Part shown: positions 1 through 14,508 of the stretch, piece by piece
Layout: each line of letters begins with the position of its first letter
Position numbering within the stretch: the stretch's first letter is position 1
Assembly (NCBI RefSeq): GCF_001729245.1
Contig: NZ_CP015217.1
Span: 3,628,001 to 3,692,000 of the forward strand
Reading direction: 5' to 3'
Source of the DNA: Leptospira tipperaryensis
GTDB lineage: Bacteria; Spirochaetota; Leptospiria; Leptospirales; Leptospiraceae
DNA: 64,000 bases
The notes under the pieces: model-generated
What the model was told of the DNA's origin: nothing
Seen by the model: only the letters and a program-made list of their open reading frames with translations
Database searches by the model: none
Program-made: the position numbers and the translations under genes

Positions 1-1693
1 ATTCTCCCTTACCATGATTGAGAATCGCAATCGGAGGATGTCCCGCGTTCGAATACGTTATGATACCTTTATGAAGGTCAATGATCAAATACGCAGCGGT
101 GATAAAATGTTTTCCGTATTTTCCCATCAAGGCGCGGTTAATATTCTTCAAAACTTCGGCGGGTTCCGCGGCCTTTCTGACTTCGATAGAAAACGCAAGT
201 TTTACCATGGATGCGATGATCGCAGCGGGAATTCCATGACCGGAGACGTCGCTGATAAACACGCCGAGCCTTCCGTCTCCGTAGTCGTGAAAATCATAGA
301 AGTCTCCGCCGACGGAACTCGCACATTCCATCTTTACAGAAAGTTCGATTCCTTCCACCTTCGGAAGTTTATCGGGAAGAATCGATTCTTGAAGTTCTCT
401 CGCGATCTTCAGTTCTTGTTCGATCTCCGAAAGTTTGATTTGATTCTCATACGCATCGATGCTTGTTTGTAGACTCTCGGCTTGAAGAGATTTAAAACGA
501 TCCGCCAGTGCAAACGAAAGAAGAGTCATTTCCAAAAGAGAACCGATCAAAGATCCCCAGTTGGTAAACAGGTTACTCGGTAATACGGATAAATTTCTGA
601 GGACGGTAATCAGAATGAATGCGACAAGCACCGACCAAGCAAGAAGAAAGAATCTAGCCGGTCTATATCCTTGACGATAACGATCGATTCCCGCGTAGAT
701 CACAACTACGGAAGTAAAAATCGGGAACAAGGTCAAAGCCTGCATATTCCAAAAATAGAATATAGGAAAAAAGGAAAGAAGAATTCCTGCGATCCCCGGT
801 ATCATAAATGAAATTAAAATATAATCCGTGACTTTCATCGTCCTTCCGGTATGAAGAAAGGACCTGGTAAACTGGATCGAAAAGACGATTGCGAGATAGG
901 CGAACGGGACCAAAAGGTCGTTCCAGGTTTTTAGGGCGGATGTATAGAGATATTGATTGCCGACTCCGGTTACGGATAACTGCCAGAGGCCGAAAAACAA
1001 AAGATATAGAACGTAAAAAAGATAACCCGCTTCCTTAACGGTCGAAAGGACAAAACCGTTGTAGACGAGCATCACGAGCAGGGCGCCGAAAAATAATCCG
1101 AAAAGAATATTCTGCACTTGAACGTTCGTGATAAACTCGTTAGCGGTCCAAGCCTTTAAATTGAGAATCAAGGATCGTCGGGTAGAAACCTTGATCAGAT
1201 ATTCTTCCGTATTTCCGTATTGAGTGACCAGTCGATAGACCGGATGAAAGTATTCTATACTCTGAACGCGTTTGATCTCTTGATAACGAACCGGAAATTG
1301 GGAAAGTTTTTTATAGAGAATAAATTCTTCGGAAGCGGGATTGGCCAATTCTAAAAACCAAGGTTGAAAACCGTGGCCTATTTTTTCAAAATGAATCTTG
1401 GAACGGATCCAAAACGTAGATTGAGTATATCCTTTAGAAAGACTTTCCTTTTCGAAATTCTTCCATTCCGGATGAAAATTCGGATTGGAAAAATCTTCGA
1501 TTCGAATTTGTCCTTTAGGATCTTCTAATACTTGAAGAGTTTTTCCTAAAAATTCGCCTTTCATCTTTTCGGAAAGGGAGAATGCGGATTGTTGCTGCGA
1601 GACGCCGTTGTCCAATACGGAAGCAGAATCGGAGAAAACCGAAAAGGTTCCGATCAGAAGTAAAACGAGGAGCGGTAGAACTTTAAATTTCAA
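1..1693 (-). CDS. SpoIIE-type PP2C phosphatase with 7TMR-DISM receptor region (3' end outside window)
   Basis: Reading in from the right, the frame opens with TTG at 1693, overlaps the stop of the EVE gene (TTGA), and stays open to base 1, so about 564 residues are visible and the C-terminus is missing. A hydrophobic signal peptide ([15 protein letters not shown]) precedes an extracellular region of about 150 residues, then a run of membrane helices (about residues 180-400), a short charged linker, and a PP2C phosphatase domain with SVGGDFYDF near residue 460 and SDVSGHGIPAA. This is the 7TMR-DISM plus SpoIIE layout: an outer sensor controlling a cytoplasmic Ser/Thr phosphatase, usually acting on anti-sigma-antagonist (STAS) partners. 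The ligand and target are unknown. TTG is the only start near the signal peptide. Two more proteins of this class lie at 32.9-35.0 and 46.0-48.6 kb. Confidence 0.88.
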   Translation of the reverse strand, partial: MKFKVLPLLVLLLIGTFSVFSDSASVLDNGVSQQQSAFSLSEKMKGEFLGKTLQVLEDPKGQIRIEDFSNPNFHPEWKNFEKESLSKGYTQSTFWIRSKIHFEKIGHGFQPWFLELANPASEEFILYKKLSQFPVRYQEIKRVQSIEYFHPVYRLVTQYGNTEEYLIKVSTRRSLILNLKAWTANEFITNVQVQNILFGLFFGALLVMLVYNGFVLSTVKEAGYLFYVLYLLFFGLWQLSVTGVGNQYLYTSALKTWNDLLVPFAYLAIVFSIQFTRSFLHTGRTMKVTDYILISFMIPGIAGILLSFFPIFYFWNMQALTLFPIFTSVVVIYAGIDRYRQGYRPARFFLLAWSVLVAFILITVLRNLSVLPSNLFTNWGSLIGSLLEMTLLSFALADRFKSLQAESLQTSIDAYENQIKLSEIEQELKIARELQESILPDKLPKVEGIELSVKMECASSVGGDFYDFHDYGDGRLGVFISDVSGHGIPAAIIASMVKLAFSIEVRKAAEPAEVLKNINRALMGKYGKHFITAAYLIIDLHKGIITYSNAGHPPIAILNHGKGE

Positions 1694-2156
1694 AGTTTCA
1701 CACCCGCAAGTCCCAGAATGAACTGAAACTCCGCGGGAGAAACTGGCTGAATAGAAAGGCGAGAACCTTTCTGTAGAAGCACCATATTCTTAAGTTGTTT
1801 GTGCTTTTTCATTTCTTCCATCGTGACAGGTTCAGGGAATCTTTTTTTAAATTTTACATCTACCATGTACCACGTTGGATTCTCATTCTTACTTTTCGGA
1901 TCGAAGTATTTGTGAGAAGGATCAAAAGCGAAATGATCCGGATAACCTTGTTTTGCAACTTCGGCGATTCCAACGATGGAAAGGGGTTTAGCCTGGCTAT
2001 GGTAGAAGAGAATTAGATCCCCTTTTTTAATACTGTCACGCAAGAAATTGCGCGCCTGATAATTTCTTACCCCTTCCCAAGGAGCGATATGGGAAGGAGA
2101 ATTGTACAGGTCATCGATCGAAAAAACGTCGGGTTCTGTTTTAAATAACCAGTGAT

Positions 2157-2160
<4 letters not shown>
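1690..2160 (-). CDS. EVE domain-containing protein
   Basis: 156 residues, opening [18 protein letters not shown], with the [15 protein letters not shown] and [17 protein letters not shown] blocks typical of bacterial EVE-domain proteins (thymocyte nuclear protein 1 type). EVE is a PUA-like fold that binds modified bases in nucleic acids; its cellular role in bacteria is mostly undefined. The whole protein is one EVE domain. It overlaps ftsH by 4 bases upstream (ATGA) and the phosphatase gene downstream, so it is translationally coupled in the middle of an operon. Family assignment is firm; function is not. Confidence 0.9.
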
Positions 2161-4124
<1,964 letters not shown>

Positions 4125-4281
4125 GGAGTTCTCCTGTAACTTAGACGCCTGTGAGATACATTAAACAGGCAAGAGGTTCCTTCTGTTAGGATTTCACGTT
4201 TCTTCAAAAAGGCAAGGAAGAATTGAACGAAACGACCAAAAGGAAAACAGTCGGAATCGAATTCGTTCAGAATTTTTTACA

Positions 4282-4859
<578 letters not shown>

Positions 4860-4891
4860 ATCTTTCAGGTTAGACCCGAGTCAGTTCCGTA

Positions 4892-5527
4892 TTACTTCTT
4901 ACCTTTCTTGCCTTTAGCGTCGTCTTTGGCGCCTTGGGCTTCCGCTCTTTCTGCAGCGAGAAGAGCTTTGGTTTTATTTACGGAAGTAACGATCGGATCT
5001 CCGTTGATCAAAATTTCCCAGCTTGCAGGAACTTTGAGTTGGCTGATCTTGATTGCGTCGCCTACATCGAGATCTGTTACATCAATAGTAAGATTTTCTA
5101 ATAGATCTTCAGGAATCGTTTTAACGCGAAGTTCGTGAATGATGTGTTCGAACTGTCCGCCGGTTTTAGAACCTTTAGCAATACCGGTAGTTTCAATACC
5201 GATCTTAGTAACGATCTTTTGACCAGGAACAACTTTGTAAAAGTCTACGTGACGGATTCTGTCGATCTCAGGAAATCTTTGGATTTCTTTTACATAAACT
5301 TTTTGAGATCCTTGACCTTCCACGTCCAACTCGATGAGAGTAGACTGACGGATTCCGGAGTGAACCATCTTTTCAAGTTCTTTCTCGTTCACTGAACCCG
5401 AAGTTGCAATGCCTGCGCCGATAATATTGATTGGAACTAATCCCGAAGCACGAAGACGATTGTTTTCGTTCTTACCGGTTTCTGTTCTTTTTTTAACTGC
5501 GATCTTGTGAATAGTGTTCTGGCTCAT
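4892..5527 (-). CDS. rplY: 50S ribosomal protein L25, long (Ctc/TL5) form
   Basis: 211 residues. Binds 5S rRNA in the large subunit; the long form with a C-terminal beta domain corresponds to general stress protein Ctc. The N-terminal L25 domain spans about residues 8-100 (LVPINIIGAG, RHVDFYKV) and the TL5-type C-terminal domain spans about 100-190 (VPGQKIVTKIGIE, LRVKTIPEDLLENLTIDVTDL). It ends in a lysine- and alanine-rich tail. Start ATG 5527 has TTAGG upstream. It sits 15 bases after prs and 46 bases before pth, the common bacterial order prs-ctc-pth. Confidence 0.96.
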   Translation of the reverse strand: MSQNTIHKIAVKKRTETGKNENNRLRASGLVPINIIGAGIATSGSVNEKELEKMVHSGIRQSTLIELDVEGQGSQKVYVKEIQRFPEIDRIRHVDFYKVVPGQKIVTKIGIETTGIAKGSKTGGQFEHIIHELRVKTIPEDLLENLTIDVTDLDVGDAIKISQLKVPASWEILINGDPIVTSVNKTKALLAAERAEAQGAKDDAKGKKGKK

Positions 5528-5531
5528 TCTT

Positions 5532-7237
<1,706 letters not shown>

Positions 7238-7262
7238 GTTAATAAATGTCAGTAATACAATT

Positions 7263-8236
<974 letters not shown>

Positions 8237-8247
8237 ATCGATTCCTC

Positions 8248-9192
8248 CTAACGTAGCATCAACTCGATCTCACCGATCGCTCTTTTTACAAGAGAAGAAG
8301 GGCTTTTGAGAATCACGTTTTTTCCAAACGGAAGAATCGTTTCTAAAAACCAGGATTCTTCCCGGATTTTTGCTTTGGATAAATGATAAACGACATTCTC
8401 GAGAGTTTTAGTTTCCCCCGTTCTTTCGAGACCGAGCTTACGATCGAGATTATAAAAGACTTCCTTTGTATGCCAGATCTCTGCGATTCCGGAAGAATTC
8501 TCCTGATTCTTACGAAACATTTCAAACTCTTGAATATATTTTGACTTTGTTTGTCCGGCCGGCTGGGAGATCGGATCGTTTCCGACTTTTAAAGAAAGAA
8601 TATGATCCAATCGAAAATTGCGAGGGGACTTTCTTTCATGACAATATCCCAAGAGGTAATCTTCCAAAGAATGAAAGAGGAACCAAGGATCGACTTTTCT
8701 CTGCAAAGATTTTTCGTCGCTTCGAGATTGATATTCTAAGATTAGAGATTTTCCGTTTCGAATCGCTTCTTGAATCGTATTCTTATAAGAAGTCAACGCA
8801 TCCTGTCCTGTGATTGGAAGAATGGAAATAATTTTCTGAAGAATCTTTTTGGCTATCGTACTTGTATGTGGATCGACGTTTGATTCGGATGTTTCTTCTA
8901 AAATATTGCGAAGTGTAAGCCATTCTCGAATGCTGAGTCTTAGGCTGGAATCGAATCGAAAGGGTAGAATCAATCCGAACGTATCCGTTTCAGAATCATA
9001 ATCCACTTGAATCAAATCCGCTACGTGAGGGGTCGCGCCGAGAAAAAATAATTCGCCGAGTTGTTCTTTGAGATCCTTTTGATTGGTCACTCCGGTGACG
9101 CTGGAAAGTTCTTCCAGGGTCATTCGTTTTCCGTCTCGAAGATGGCGAATGAGATTGAGTTTAAAATTAAGACGAACCGTGCTTGGATTCAT
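8248..9192 (-). CDS. WYL domain-containing transcriptional regulator (PafC-like)
   Basis: 314 residues. An N-terminal helix-turn-helix-like region (RMTLEELSSVTGVTNQKDLKEQLGEL) is followed by a WYL ligand-sensing region near residues 165-225 (LILEYQSRSD, VDPWFLFHSLEDYLLGYCHE, RNFRLDHILSL) and a C-terminal WCX-like domain. WYL regulators commonly bind nucleic acid ligands and control stress genes; the target here is unknown. Start ATG 9192 has GAGGA upstream. It is the first gene of a minus-strand block leading into ispE. A second WYL protein lies at 16.4-17.4 kb. Confidence 0.85.
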   Translation of the reverse strand: MNPSTVRLNFKLNLIRHLRDGKRMTLEELSSVTGVTNQKDLKEQLGELFFLGATPHVADLIQVDYDSETDTFGLILPFRFDSSLRLSIREWLTLRNILEETSESNVDPHTSTIAKKILQKIISILPITGQDALTSYKNTIQEAIRNGKSLILEYQSRSDEKSLQRKVDPWFLFHSLEDYLLGYCHERKSPRNFRLDHILSLKVGNDPISQPAGQTKSKYIQEFEMFRKNQENSSGIAEIWHTKEVFYNLDRKLGLERTGETKTLENVVYHLSKAKIREESWFLETILPFGKNVILKSPSSLVKRAIGEIELMLR

Positions 9193-9486
9193 GGAATGTC
9201 CTCAAGACTAAAAACGCCGGGCTTTCTTGTAAACAGGAAATGCGAAAAATCTCGCCCGTGTGATTTGAATTGGAAGCCGTTGAGATTCTAAAATTTGAAA
9301 TCAGATTGAAAAAAATTCCGTTATGGCGCGAAAGATGGGAATGATACTTTGAAGATGAGCGAAGTTTTTATGGATATTTATTAGAGGCAGAGCAAATCAT
9401 TTCCGAATCCTTTTTATGAATATAAAAATCCCTTCCTAAAACCGGTTAAGAATCCTTCTCTGCTTTTTTGATTCTAAATCGATTCT

Positions 9487-10023
9487 CTAAGAGATCAAAA
9501 AAGGCCGTGCCCAAGGAAAACTCATGTCGAAAAAGGGACTTATTGGATTTGGATCGAATTCTAAGGACCTACTGATTCTGTTTTGTATTAGATCTAGTTG
9601 CCAGATATATCTGTAAACGTCATGAAAGGTAGGAACTCCTGCATTTAAAACTTCCACGAGAGAATCCCCCACTTCAGCATCTTCCAAGGACAAGAGAAAA
9701 TTAAAAAGAAAACACCGAGAGACTCCGTGAGTTTGAGCCAAGGCACCCAACATCGACCAATAACCAGTATTCATCCTAAAATTCATTTTTCTCATTTTCC
9801 CAGGATTTTGATAAAGAATAGAATCCGCCTTCGAATTCAGACGACTTCGTGAAGCCATGAATTTGGAATATCTCCTCAAGAGATAAGGAAGTTTTTTGGG
9901 AAGCCTCCGCTGGGACAAACCATTCAAATAGATTTCGGGAATCAAAAGAGTGACTACTTTCTCTCTTCTTTCAGCGAGCCGTGACTGTATCTTTTCATCA
10001 GAACTTAAAAATATTGATTCCAT
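9487..10023 (-). CDS. DUF1564 family protein (Leptospira-specific)
   Basis: About 178 residues. The layout matches DUF1564 as I know it: a basic N-terminal region (LLIPEIYLNGLSQRRLPKKLPYLLRRYSKF), a middle block NFRMNTGYWSMLGALAQTHGVSRCFLFNFLLSLE, and a C-terminal AGVPTFHDVYRYIWQLD. The family occurs in many copies in Leptospira genomes and has no established function; the middle part looks like a small DNA-binding fold, which is only an inference. The ATG at 10023 is used; a TTG nine bases upstream is also possible. The codons for GVPT lie in a copy of the GTAGGAGTTCCTAC motif that otherwise appears between genes in this window. Confidence 0.75.
   Translation of the reverse strand: MESIFLSSDEKIQSRLAERREKVVTLLIPEIYLNGLSQRRLPKKLPYLLRRYSKFMASRSRLNSKADSILYQNPGKMRKMNFRMNTGYWSMLGALAQTHGVSRCFLFNFLLSLEDAEVGDSLVEVLNAGVPTFHDVYRYIWQLDLIQNRISRSLEFDPNPISPFFDMSFPWARPFLIS
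9629..9642 (-). repeat. GTAGGAGTTCCTAC-type motif inside the DUF1564 gene
   Basis: GTAGGAACTCCTGC on the plus strand, one base from the consensus on the minus strand, where it encodes GVPT of the DUF1564 C-terminal motif. It is the best match to the motif that I noticed inside a coding region. Confidence 0.4.
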
Positions 10024-10227
10024 TACCTTCAACGGTTCTTAGAACTTTTCATAAAGATCAAAATCTCTGAAAAAAATCGATTCCTCAAAAGTTTTTTTTT
10101 GAAATTTCCTGCCTGACTTTTTACTAAAATCAGAATCTTATTCCTACTTCTCACACATTCCGAGCGAGGTTAAGTCTGCTAAAACATCCTGATTGACAAA
10201 TTAGCATTTTCATACACTTTTAAAAGG

Positions 10228-11661
10228 ATGCGAAAGTATATCTGGATATTCCTCCTGTTTCTCCCGAGCCTTTATTACACTGGGACCCTATTGAGTTGGG
10301 AAAAAAAGAAAAAACTTCCGATCACGGGGGACGAACCGCACTATCTCATCATCGCCGAAAGTATTCTCCGAGACGCCGACGTGGATCTCAAAAATAATTA
10401 CGAAGAAGACGCGATTACAAAGAAGATTCTCGGACCTACCGACGTAGAAAATCATACGATTCCAAAAAACGGGAAATTATACAGCGTCCACCCCATAGGA
10501 ACTTCATGGCTTGTCTTAGTCGGATACGCGCTCTCCGGAATCAGCGGAGCGAGAATTCTTCTAGCTCTATTTACCGGACTTCTTCCTTTTGCATTCTATA
10601 GAATTGGAAGAATTTTTCATTTGGCTCGAGAAGAATCCGCGCTGTTAAGCCTTCTCTATTCGATTAGTCTTCCTTTTCCCATGGTAGCAGGACAGATTTT
10701 TCCGGATCTTCCTTCCGGGATTTTATTCGTTTTCATTTTTTCCATTCTCCTCTATTTAGAAACACACTCCAACAAAAAAGAATTTCAGAATATTCTACTT
10801 TTTGCATGTGGAATCGGTTTTGGCTTTTTGGCCTGGCTTCACGTAAAAAATATGCCGGCAATGCTTCCGCTTTTGCTCTGGTTTCTATTCAAAAAAGAAT
10901 GGGGGTTAAAACCGAGAATCCTCTCGTTGGGAATCGGGGCATTGTTGATTCTTAGCTTATTCTTCTGGAACGATCTCTGGTATGATTCCATCAAAGGATC
11001 CTTTTTCGCGGCGAAGAACGCACCCCCGAGACTGGATTCCAGAATAGAGCACTGGGTCACGGTCGGCTTCGGCCTTTTTATGGATCGTAATCAAGGGCTT
11101 TTTTTCCAAAATCCTTTGATCTGGATTCCCGGTTGTATCGGCTGGTTTTATCTTTTTCAAAAACGTGATTTCAGAAAGATCGGGATTCTACTCTTCCTTA
11201 CTCTAGGAATTCAATGGGCTTTGAACGCAGGCCATCCCTGCTCGTACGGATGTCTCGCTTTACCAGGAAGATTCCAGTGGGGGTCTTCGGCGCTTTGGTT
11301 TATCCCTTTTTTGGGAGGATGGATTCTGATCAAAAGCCTTTCTAAAACAATCTCACAAGGAATCTTGATTCTTGCGGTTTCGTATCAGATCTGGATCGGA
11401 AAATACTGGTTTGATCACACTGCATCCTTGTATCACGTGATGCAACCTGACCCGGGAAAGAGGTTCGGATTTTTTCCGGAATCGATTCTTCCTTATCTAC
11501 CTTCCTGGACGGACCTGGAAAATTCTTGGAAGAACCCGATCAACGGACTTTGGATCGGAATCTTTCTTCTCCCCATCCTTGCCTTTGGATCCTTTCAAAT
11601 CTGGAACAAAAAAGATGGTAAGAATGGTCTCAAACCTTTGATTGACAGAGAAAGCAAATGA
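10228..11661 (+). CDS. Polytopic membrane protein, GT-C/GT39-like glycosyltransferase
   Basis: 477 residues with about ten membrane helices. After the first helix there is a periplasmic loop with TGDEPHYLIIAESI, the acidic D-E-x-H-Y motif typical of dolichyl-phosphate-mannose or ArnT-type GT-C enzymes, which transfer sugars from polyprenyl-phosphate donors at the outer membrane face. Further loops carry SVHPIGTSWLV, like other Leptospira proteins of this class. Donor and acceptor are unknown; LPS or lipoprotein glycosylation would be plausible. ATG 10228 directly follows AAAAGG, so the spacing is poor and the exact start is uncertain. Confidence 0.7.
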   Translation: MRKYIWIFLLFLPSLYYTGTLLSWEKKKKLPITGDEPHYLIIAESILRDADVDLKNNYEEDAITKKILGPTDVENHTIPKNGKLYSVHPIGTSWLVLVGYALSGISGARILLALFTGLLPFAFYRIGRIFHLAREESALLSLLYSISLPFPMVAGQIFPDLPSGILFVFIFSILLYLETHSNKKEFQNILLFACGIGFGFLAWLHVKNMPAMLPLLLWFLFKKEWGLKPRILSLGIGALLILSLFFWNDLWYDSIKGSFFAAKNAPPRLDSRIEHWVTVGFGLFMDRNQGLFFQNPLIWIPGCIGWFYLFQKRDFRKIGILLFLTLGIQWALNAGHPCSYGCLALPGRFQWGSSALWFIPFLGGWILIKSLSKTISQGILILAVSYQIWIGKYWFDHTASLYHVMQPDPGKRFGFFPESILPYLPSWTDLENSWKNPINGLWIGIFLLPILAFGSFQIWNKKDGKNGLKPLIDRESK

Positions 11662-11705
11662 GTACGACTATTCTAAAGTAACCATTAACAAAAGAAGAAC
11701 GACCT

Positions 11706-11981
11706 ATGAAACGAAATCACAATGCTCTTTTTAAGAAATCCATTCTCTTCTTACTTCTTTCCATTCCTTCCGCAAGCTTTTGGGCCCAGGAAGTAAACCA
11801 GGTAGTAAAAGAAAAAATGGTCTGTCAAAAAATTGAACTCATCATCAACGGACAGACATATGACGACGGACACAAATGTATTTCACCGGAAGCGATCTGC
11901 TATCTCGTAGAAGGACTTTCCCTGAGCTGTTTCGCAAATCCAAATAGAGAATCTTCCGCGACAAAACCGAAAACAAACTAA
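11706..11981 (+). CDS. Small secreted protein, unknown function
   Basis: 91 residues. Basic start, then a hydrophobic stretch SILFLLLSIPSASFWAQ that looks like a cleavable signal peptide. The mature part of about 60 residues has four cysteines (VCQK, HKCIS, AICY, LSCF), so two disulfides are possible in the periplasm or outside. I do not recognise a family. It follows the membrane glycosyltransferase-like gene after 44 bases on the same strand and may be co-transcribed. AAGAA lies a short way upstream of the ATG. Confidence 0.6.
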   Translation: MKRNHNALFKKSILFLLLSIPSASFWAQEVNQVVKEKMVCQKIELIINGQTYDDGHKCISPEAICYLVEGLSLSCFANPNRESSATKPKTN

Positions 11982-12083
11982 AAGAGATCTCGACTTTTTT
12001 CAGAGCAAGATTTCTTGAAACCGATTTGATTCTTACAAAACAAATCAGGATTTTATAAAAGAATCCAAATCACTTGTGTACAA

Positions 12084-12108
12084 TAAAAAAGGCGCCTTTA
12101 AAGACGCC
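12084..12108 (-). terminator. Rho-independent terminator
   Basis: On the minus strand GGCGTC-TTTAAA-GGCGCC folds into a 6 bp stem (one G-U pair) followed by six T. It lies about 40 bases after the stop of the small secreted protein gene at 12148. Confidence 0.8.
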
Positions 12109-12147
12109 CTTCTCATTCAGCCTAAGAAAAACAGGCCGATTTAAAGA

Positions 12148-12483
<336 letters not shown>

Positions 12484-13089
12484 GATTGAAACCTCAAATG
12501 AGTTTTTATTTTTTTGAAGAACGAATCTTCATTACCAGTTAGACAAAGGCTCTTTGATAAATAAATCAAAAAAATATTCTAAGGCCGTTTTCCTCATAAA
12601 AAACTCCAGCCACTCAATTTAATATATTCAATATTAAGAATATTCTATTTTAATTAAGCACCAATACGAGAGGCTGACTCGAAAGGGTGCATTCTCTGAT
12701 GGAGCAGCTTAGTATTTGCAATTTTCATTATAGGTTTGATTGCTATGAACACAGAAGAAGAATTATTGCTTAATCGAAATACGATTGTTTTGTTTGAAGA
12801 CATCGACTTTTATTTTATAAACAATTCTTTCTCAAATTGCTTACTCACTTGAGGAAATTGTATCCAGAATCGTCCTCGAACCCATTTTTCTGAGAGAAAT
12901 CAGGACAATTGCCCCTCCCAACTACTTTGTCTATATTTTAGGCATTTATTTATTAAAAATTTTGCTTATAATATCAACGCCAAAGCTTAAAAAATAGAAT
13001 TCTTACCAAAATAAAAAGCAAACTCGCGCAGAAAACGGCAATTACCTCGACGTAAACTAGTAAATTATGTCTCTTACTTTTGAAATTTC

Positions 13090-13103
13090 GTAGGAGTTCC
13101 TAC
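13090..13103 (+). repeat. GTAGGAGTTCCTAC dispersed palindrome
   Basis: Perfect copy: the 6-base arms GTAGGA and TCCTAC are complementary around a GT centre. The same 14-mer or a one- to three-base variant recurs in most large gaps of this window. Confidence 0.75.
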
Positions 13104-13216
13104 AAATTTTTAAAAAAATCATTCCCCGTTTCCTCCTTTGATTCATTGCGAAGACAATCATTTCATAAAAACTCCGAACGGCTCCCCTCAAAAATAGCCC
13201 GATCTTTTTCGAAAAA

Positions 13217-13230
13217 GGGGGAGTTCCTAC
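13217..13230 (+). repeat. GTAGGAGTTCCTAC-type palindrome, variant
   Basis: Reads GGGGGAGTTCCTAC; the left arm is changed in two bases, the right arm is intact. It lies 113 bases after the perfect copy. Confidence 0.6.
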
Positions 13231-13338
13231 TTTTTCCGCTCAAAAAGTCAGCATTCTTTTTTTAAGAAAAAATTCCCGGAGCCCCTTCCCTCCCTTTACT
13301 TTTTCCTCGGAAAATAGATCAAAATTCGAAAATCGGGT

Positions 13339-13352
13339 GTAAGAGTTCCCAC
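13339..13352 (+). repeat. GTAGGAGTTCCTAC-type palindrome, variant
   Basis: Reads GTAAGAGTTCCCAC: the core AGTTCC is kept, with one change in each arm. Third copy in 265 bases. Confidence 0.5.
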
Positions 13353-13459
13353 AAATCCTTCCGGAACTCGAAGGAAACGAAACCGAAGTTGGAAAGAAAT
13401 TTCCTTTTTTACGAATTGAATAATCCATCCTACGTCCGATTCTTGTAACTGGAGAAACC

Positions 13460-13882
13460 ATGAAATACCTTCACACAATGATTCGAGTTCAAGACTTAGA
13501 GAAGGCTCTCGATTTTTTTTGCATGACCCTCGAACTCGTCGTCACACGTAAGAAAGAACATCCGGAAGGAAAATACACTCTCGTATTCTTATCCACGGGT
13601 GAACCCGACGCGCCGGAAATCGAACTGACATACAACTGGGGACAAAAAGATCCTTATACATGCGGAAGAAACTTCGGACATCTCGCTTTCGAAGTCGAAA
13701 ACATCTACGAGACTTGTGAGAGAATCTCCGCAAGAGGAATTACGATCAACCGCCCTCCTCGAGACGGAAGAATGGCCTTTATCCGTTCCCCGGATCTGAT
13801 CTCGGTAGAACTTCTTCAAAAAGGACACGCGCTTCCGCCGGAAGAACCCTGGCTTTCCATGCCCAATACGGGAGAATGGTAA
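13460..13882 (+). CDS. gloA: Lactoylglutathione lyase (glyoxalase I)
   Basis: 140 residues. Converts the methylglyoxal-glutathione hemithioacetal to S-lactoylglutathione in the cytoplasm. The paired metal ligands expected for GloA are present: His5 (LHTMIRV), Glu55 (EIELTYN), His74 (FGHLAFEV) and Glu117 (SVELLQ). The block [19 protein letters not shown] matches the family, and the length is normal. ATG 13460 has GGAG a few bases upstream. No glyoxalase II gene is adjacent. Confidence 0.93.
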   Translation: MKYLHTMIRVQDLEKALDFFCMTLELVVTRKKEHPEGKYTLVFLSTGEPDAPEIELTYNWGQKDPYTCGRNFGHLAFEVENIYETCERISARGITINRPPRDGRMAFIRSPDLISVELLQKGHALPPEEPWLSMPNTGEW

Positions 13883-14004
13883 ACTTTAGAATCCAATTTC
13901 ACACCAAACAAAGACGGAAGTTTTATGAAACCATATCTCTTCCCTCTTTTGATTGGAGCTTCTGATCCAATCTACTGGAGAATCTTTCAAATTTTGTTTG
14001 ACTC

Positions 14005-14030
14005 TTATATAGTGCATATACACTATATAA
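14005..14030. promoter_or_regulatory. Candidate MarR operator upstream of thioesterase
   Basis: A perfect inverted repeat with 10-base arms, TTATATAGTG and CACTATATAA, around CATATA. Its core TAGTGCATATACACTA is repeated base for base before the thiolase gene at 15155. It lies 26 bases upstream of the thioesterase ATG, and TTGACT at 13998 could be the -35 box of an overlapping promoter. The MarR gene between the two sites is the likely binder (inference). Confidence 0.72.
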
Positions 14031-14055
14031 TCATATCCCGAGGAGGAAAACTAAA

Positions 14056-14508
14056 ATGGAAGAAACATTTCGTTTTGAATCCAAGATTCCCGTTCGATTC
14101 AGCGATACGGATGTAAACGGACACGTAAACAATCAGAATTACAATTCCTACTGCGACGAAGCAAAGATGAAGGCCTTTATCAGCTCCGGCGTGGATTTGC
14201 AAAGTATGAAAGAAACCGGAATCGGACCAATCGTCTACAAGGCCGAATACGAATATCTTTCCGATCTAAAATATCCGGATACGGTAATCGTTAGAACCAG
14301 AGTTGAGTTTATCAAAAGGACACGCGCGATCTTTCATCAACAATTGGAAAGAGAATCCGACGGAAAAATCGTGAGTAAGGTTCGCTCCTATGGAATGTGG
14401 ATCAACTTCGAAACCAAAAAACCGGCATTCTTACCCGCGGAAGTTTTAGAAAAGATGGGAGAATTCAAATTCAACTTGGAGAATAAGGAAGCGGCTTTAG
14501 TCGGATGA
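14056..14508 (+). CDS. Acyl-CoA thioesterase, 4HBT hotdog family
   Basis: 150 residues. The block VRFSDTDVNGHVNNQNYNSYCDEAKMKAF is the 4-hydroxybenzoyl-CoA thioesterase/YbgC-type active site: an Asp in DTDVNGHVNN with the following helix. Members hydrolyse acyl-CoA thioesters. GAGGAGG gives a strong ribosome site ahead of ATG 14056. It is followed by a MarR regulator and a thiolase on the same strand and preceded by a palindromic operator, so a role in regulated fatty acid or acyl-CoA turnover is likely. The substrate chain length cannot be read from sequence. Confidence 0.85.
   Translation: MEETFRFESKIPVRFSDTDVNGHVNNQNYNSYCDEAKMKAFISSGVDLQSMKETGIGPIVYKAEYEYLSDLKYPDTVIVRTRVEFIKRTRAIFHQQLERESDGKIVSKVRSYGMWINFETKKPAFLPAEVLEKMGEFKFNLENKEAALVG

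Larger units (their letters stand above)
12484..13459. other. Gene-poor, AT-rich interval with repeat motifs
   Basis: About 975 bases with no convincing gene. The left half is AT-rich. A 35-codon ORF at 12745-12852 starts with ATG but lacks a good ribosome site and resembles nothing I know. The right half holds three copies of the GTAGGAGTTCCTAC motif (13090, 13217, 13339). The interval separates divergent genes at 12483 and 13460, so promoters for both must lie here. Confidence 0.6.

Noticed and set aside
14..472. 152-codon plus-strand frame at the left edge
   Set aside because: Antisense of the SpoIIE phosphatase domain, whose motifs are clear on the minus strand.
4147..4170. GCCTGT/ACAGGC hairpin upstream of ftsH as a terminator
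   Set aside because: Only 6 bp with a 12-base loop and no T-run; too weak to call.
10193..10218. TTGACA and TACACT before the membrane glycosyltransferase-like gene as a promoter
   Set aside because: Spacing of 14 bases is too short for a standard promoter.
13080..13265. 61-codon ORF spanning two palindrome copies
   Set aside because: No ribosome site, odd composition, lies in repeat DNA.
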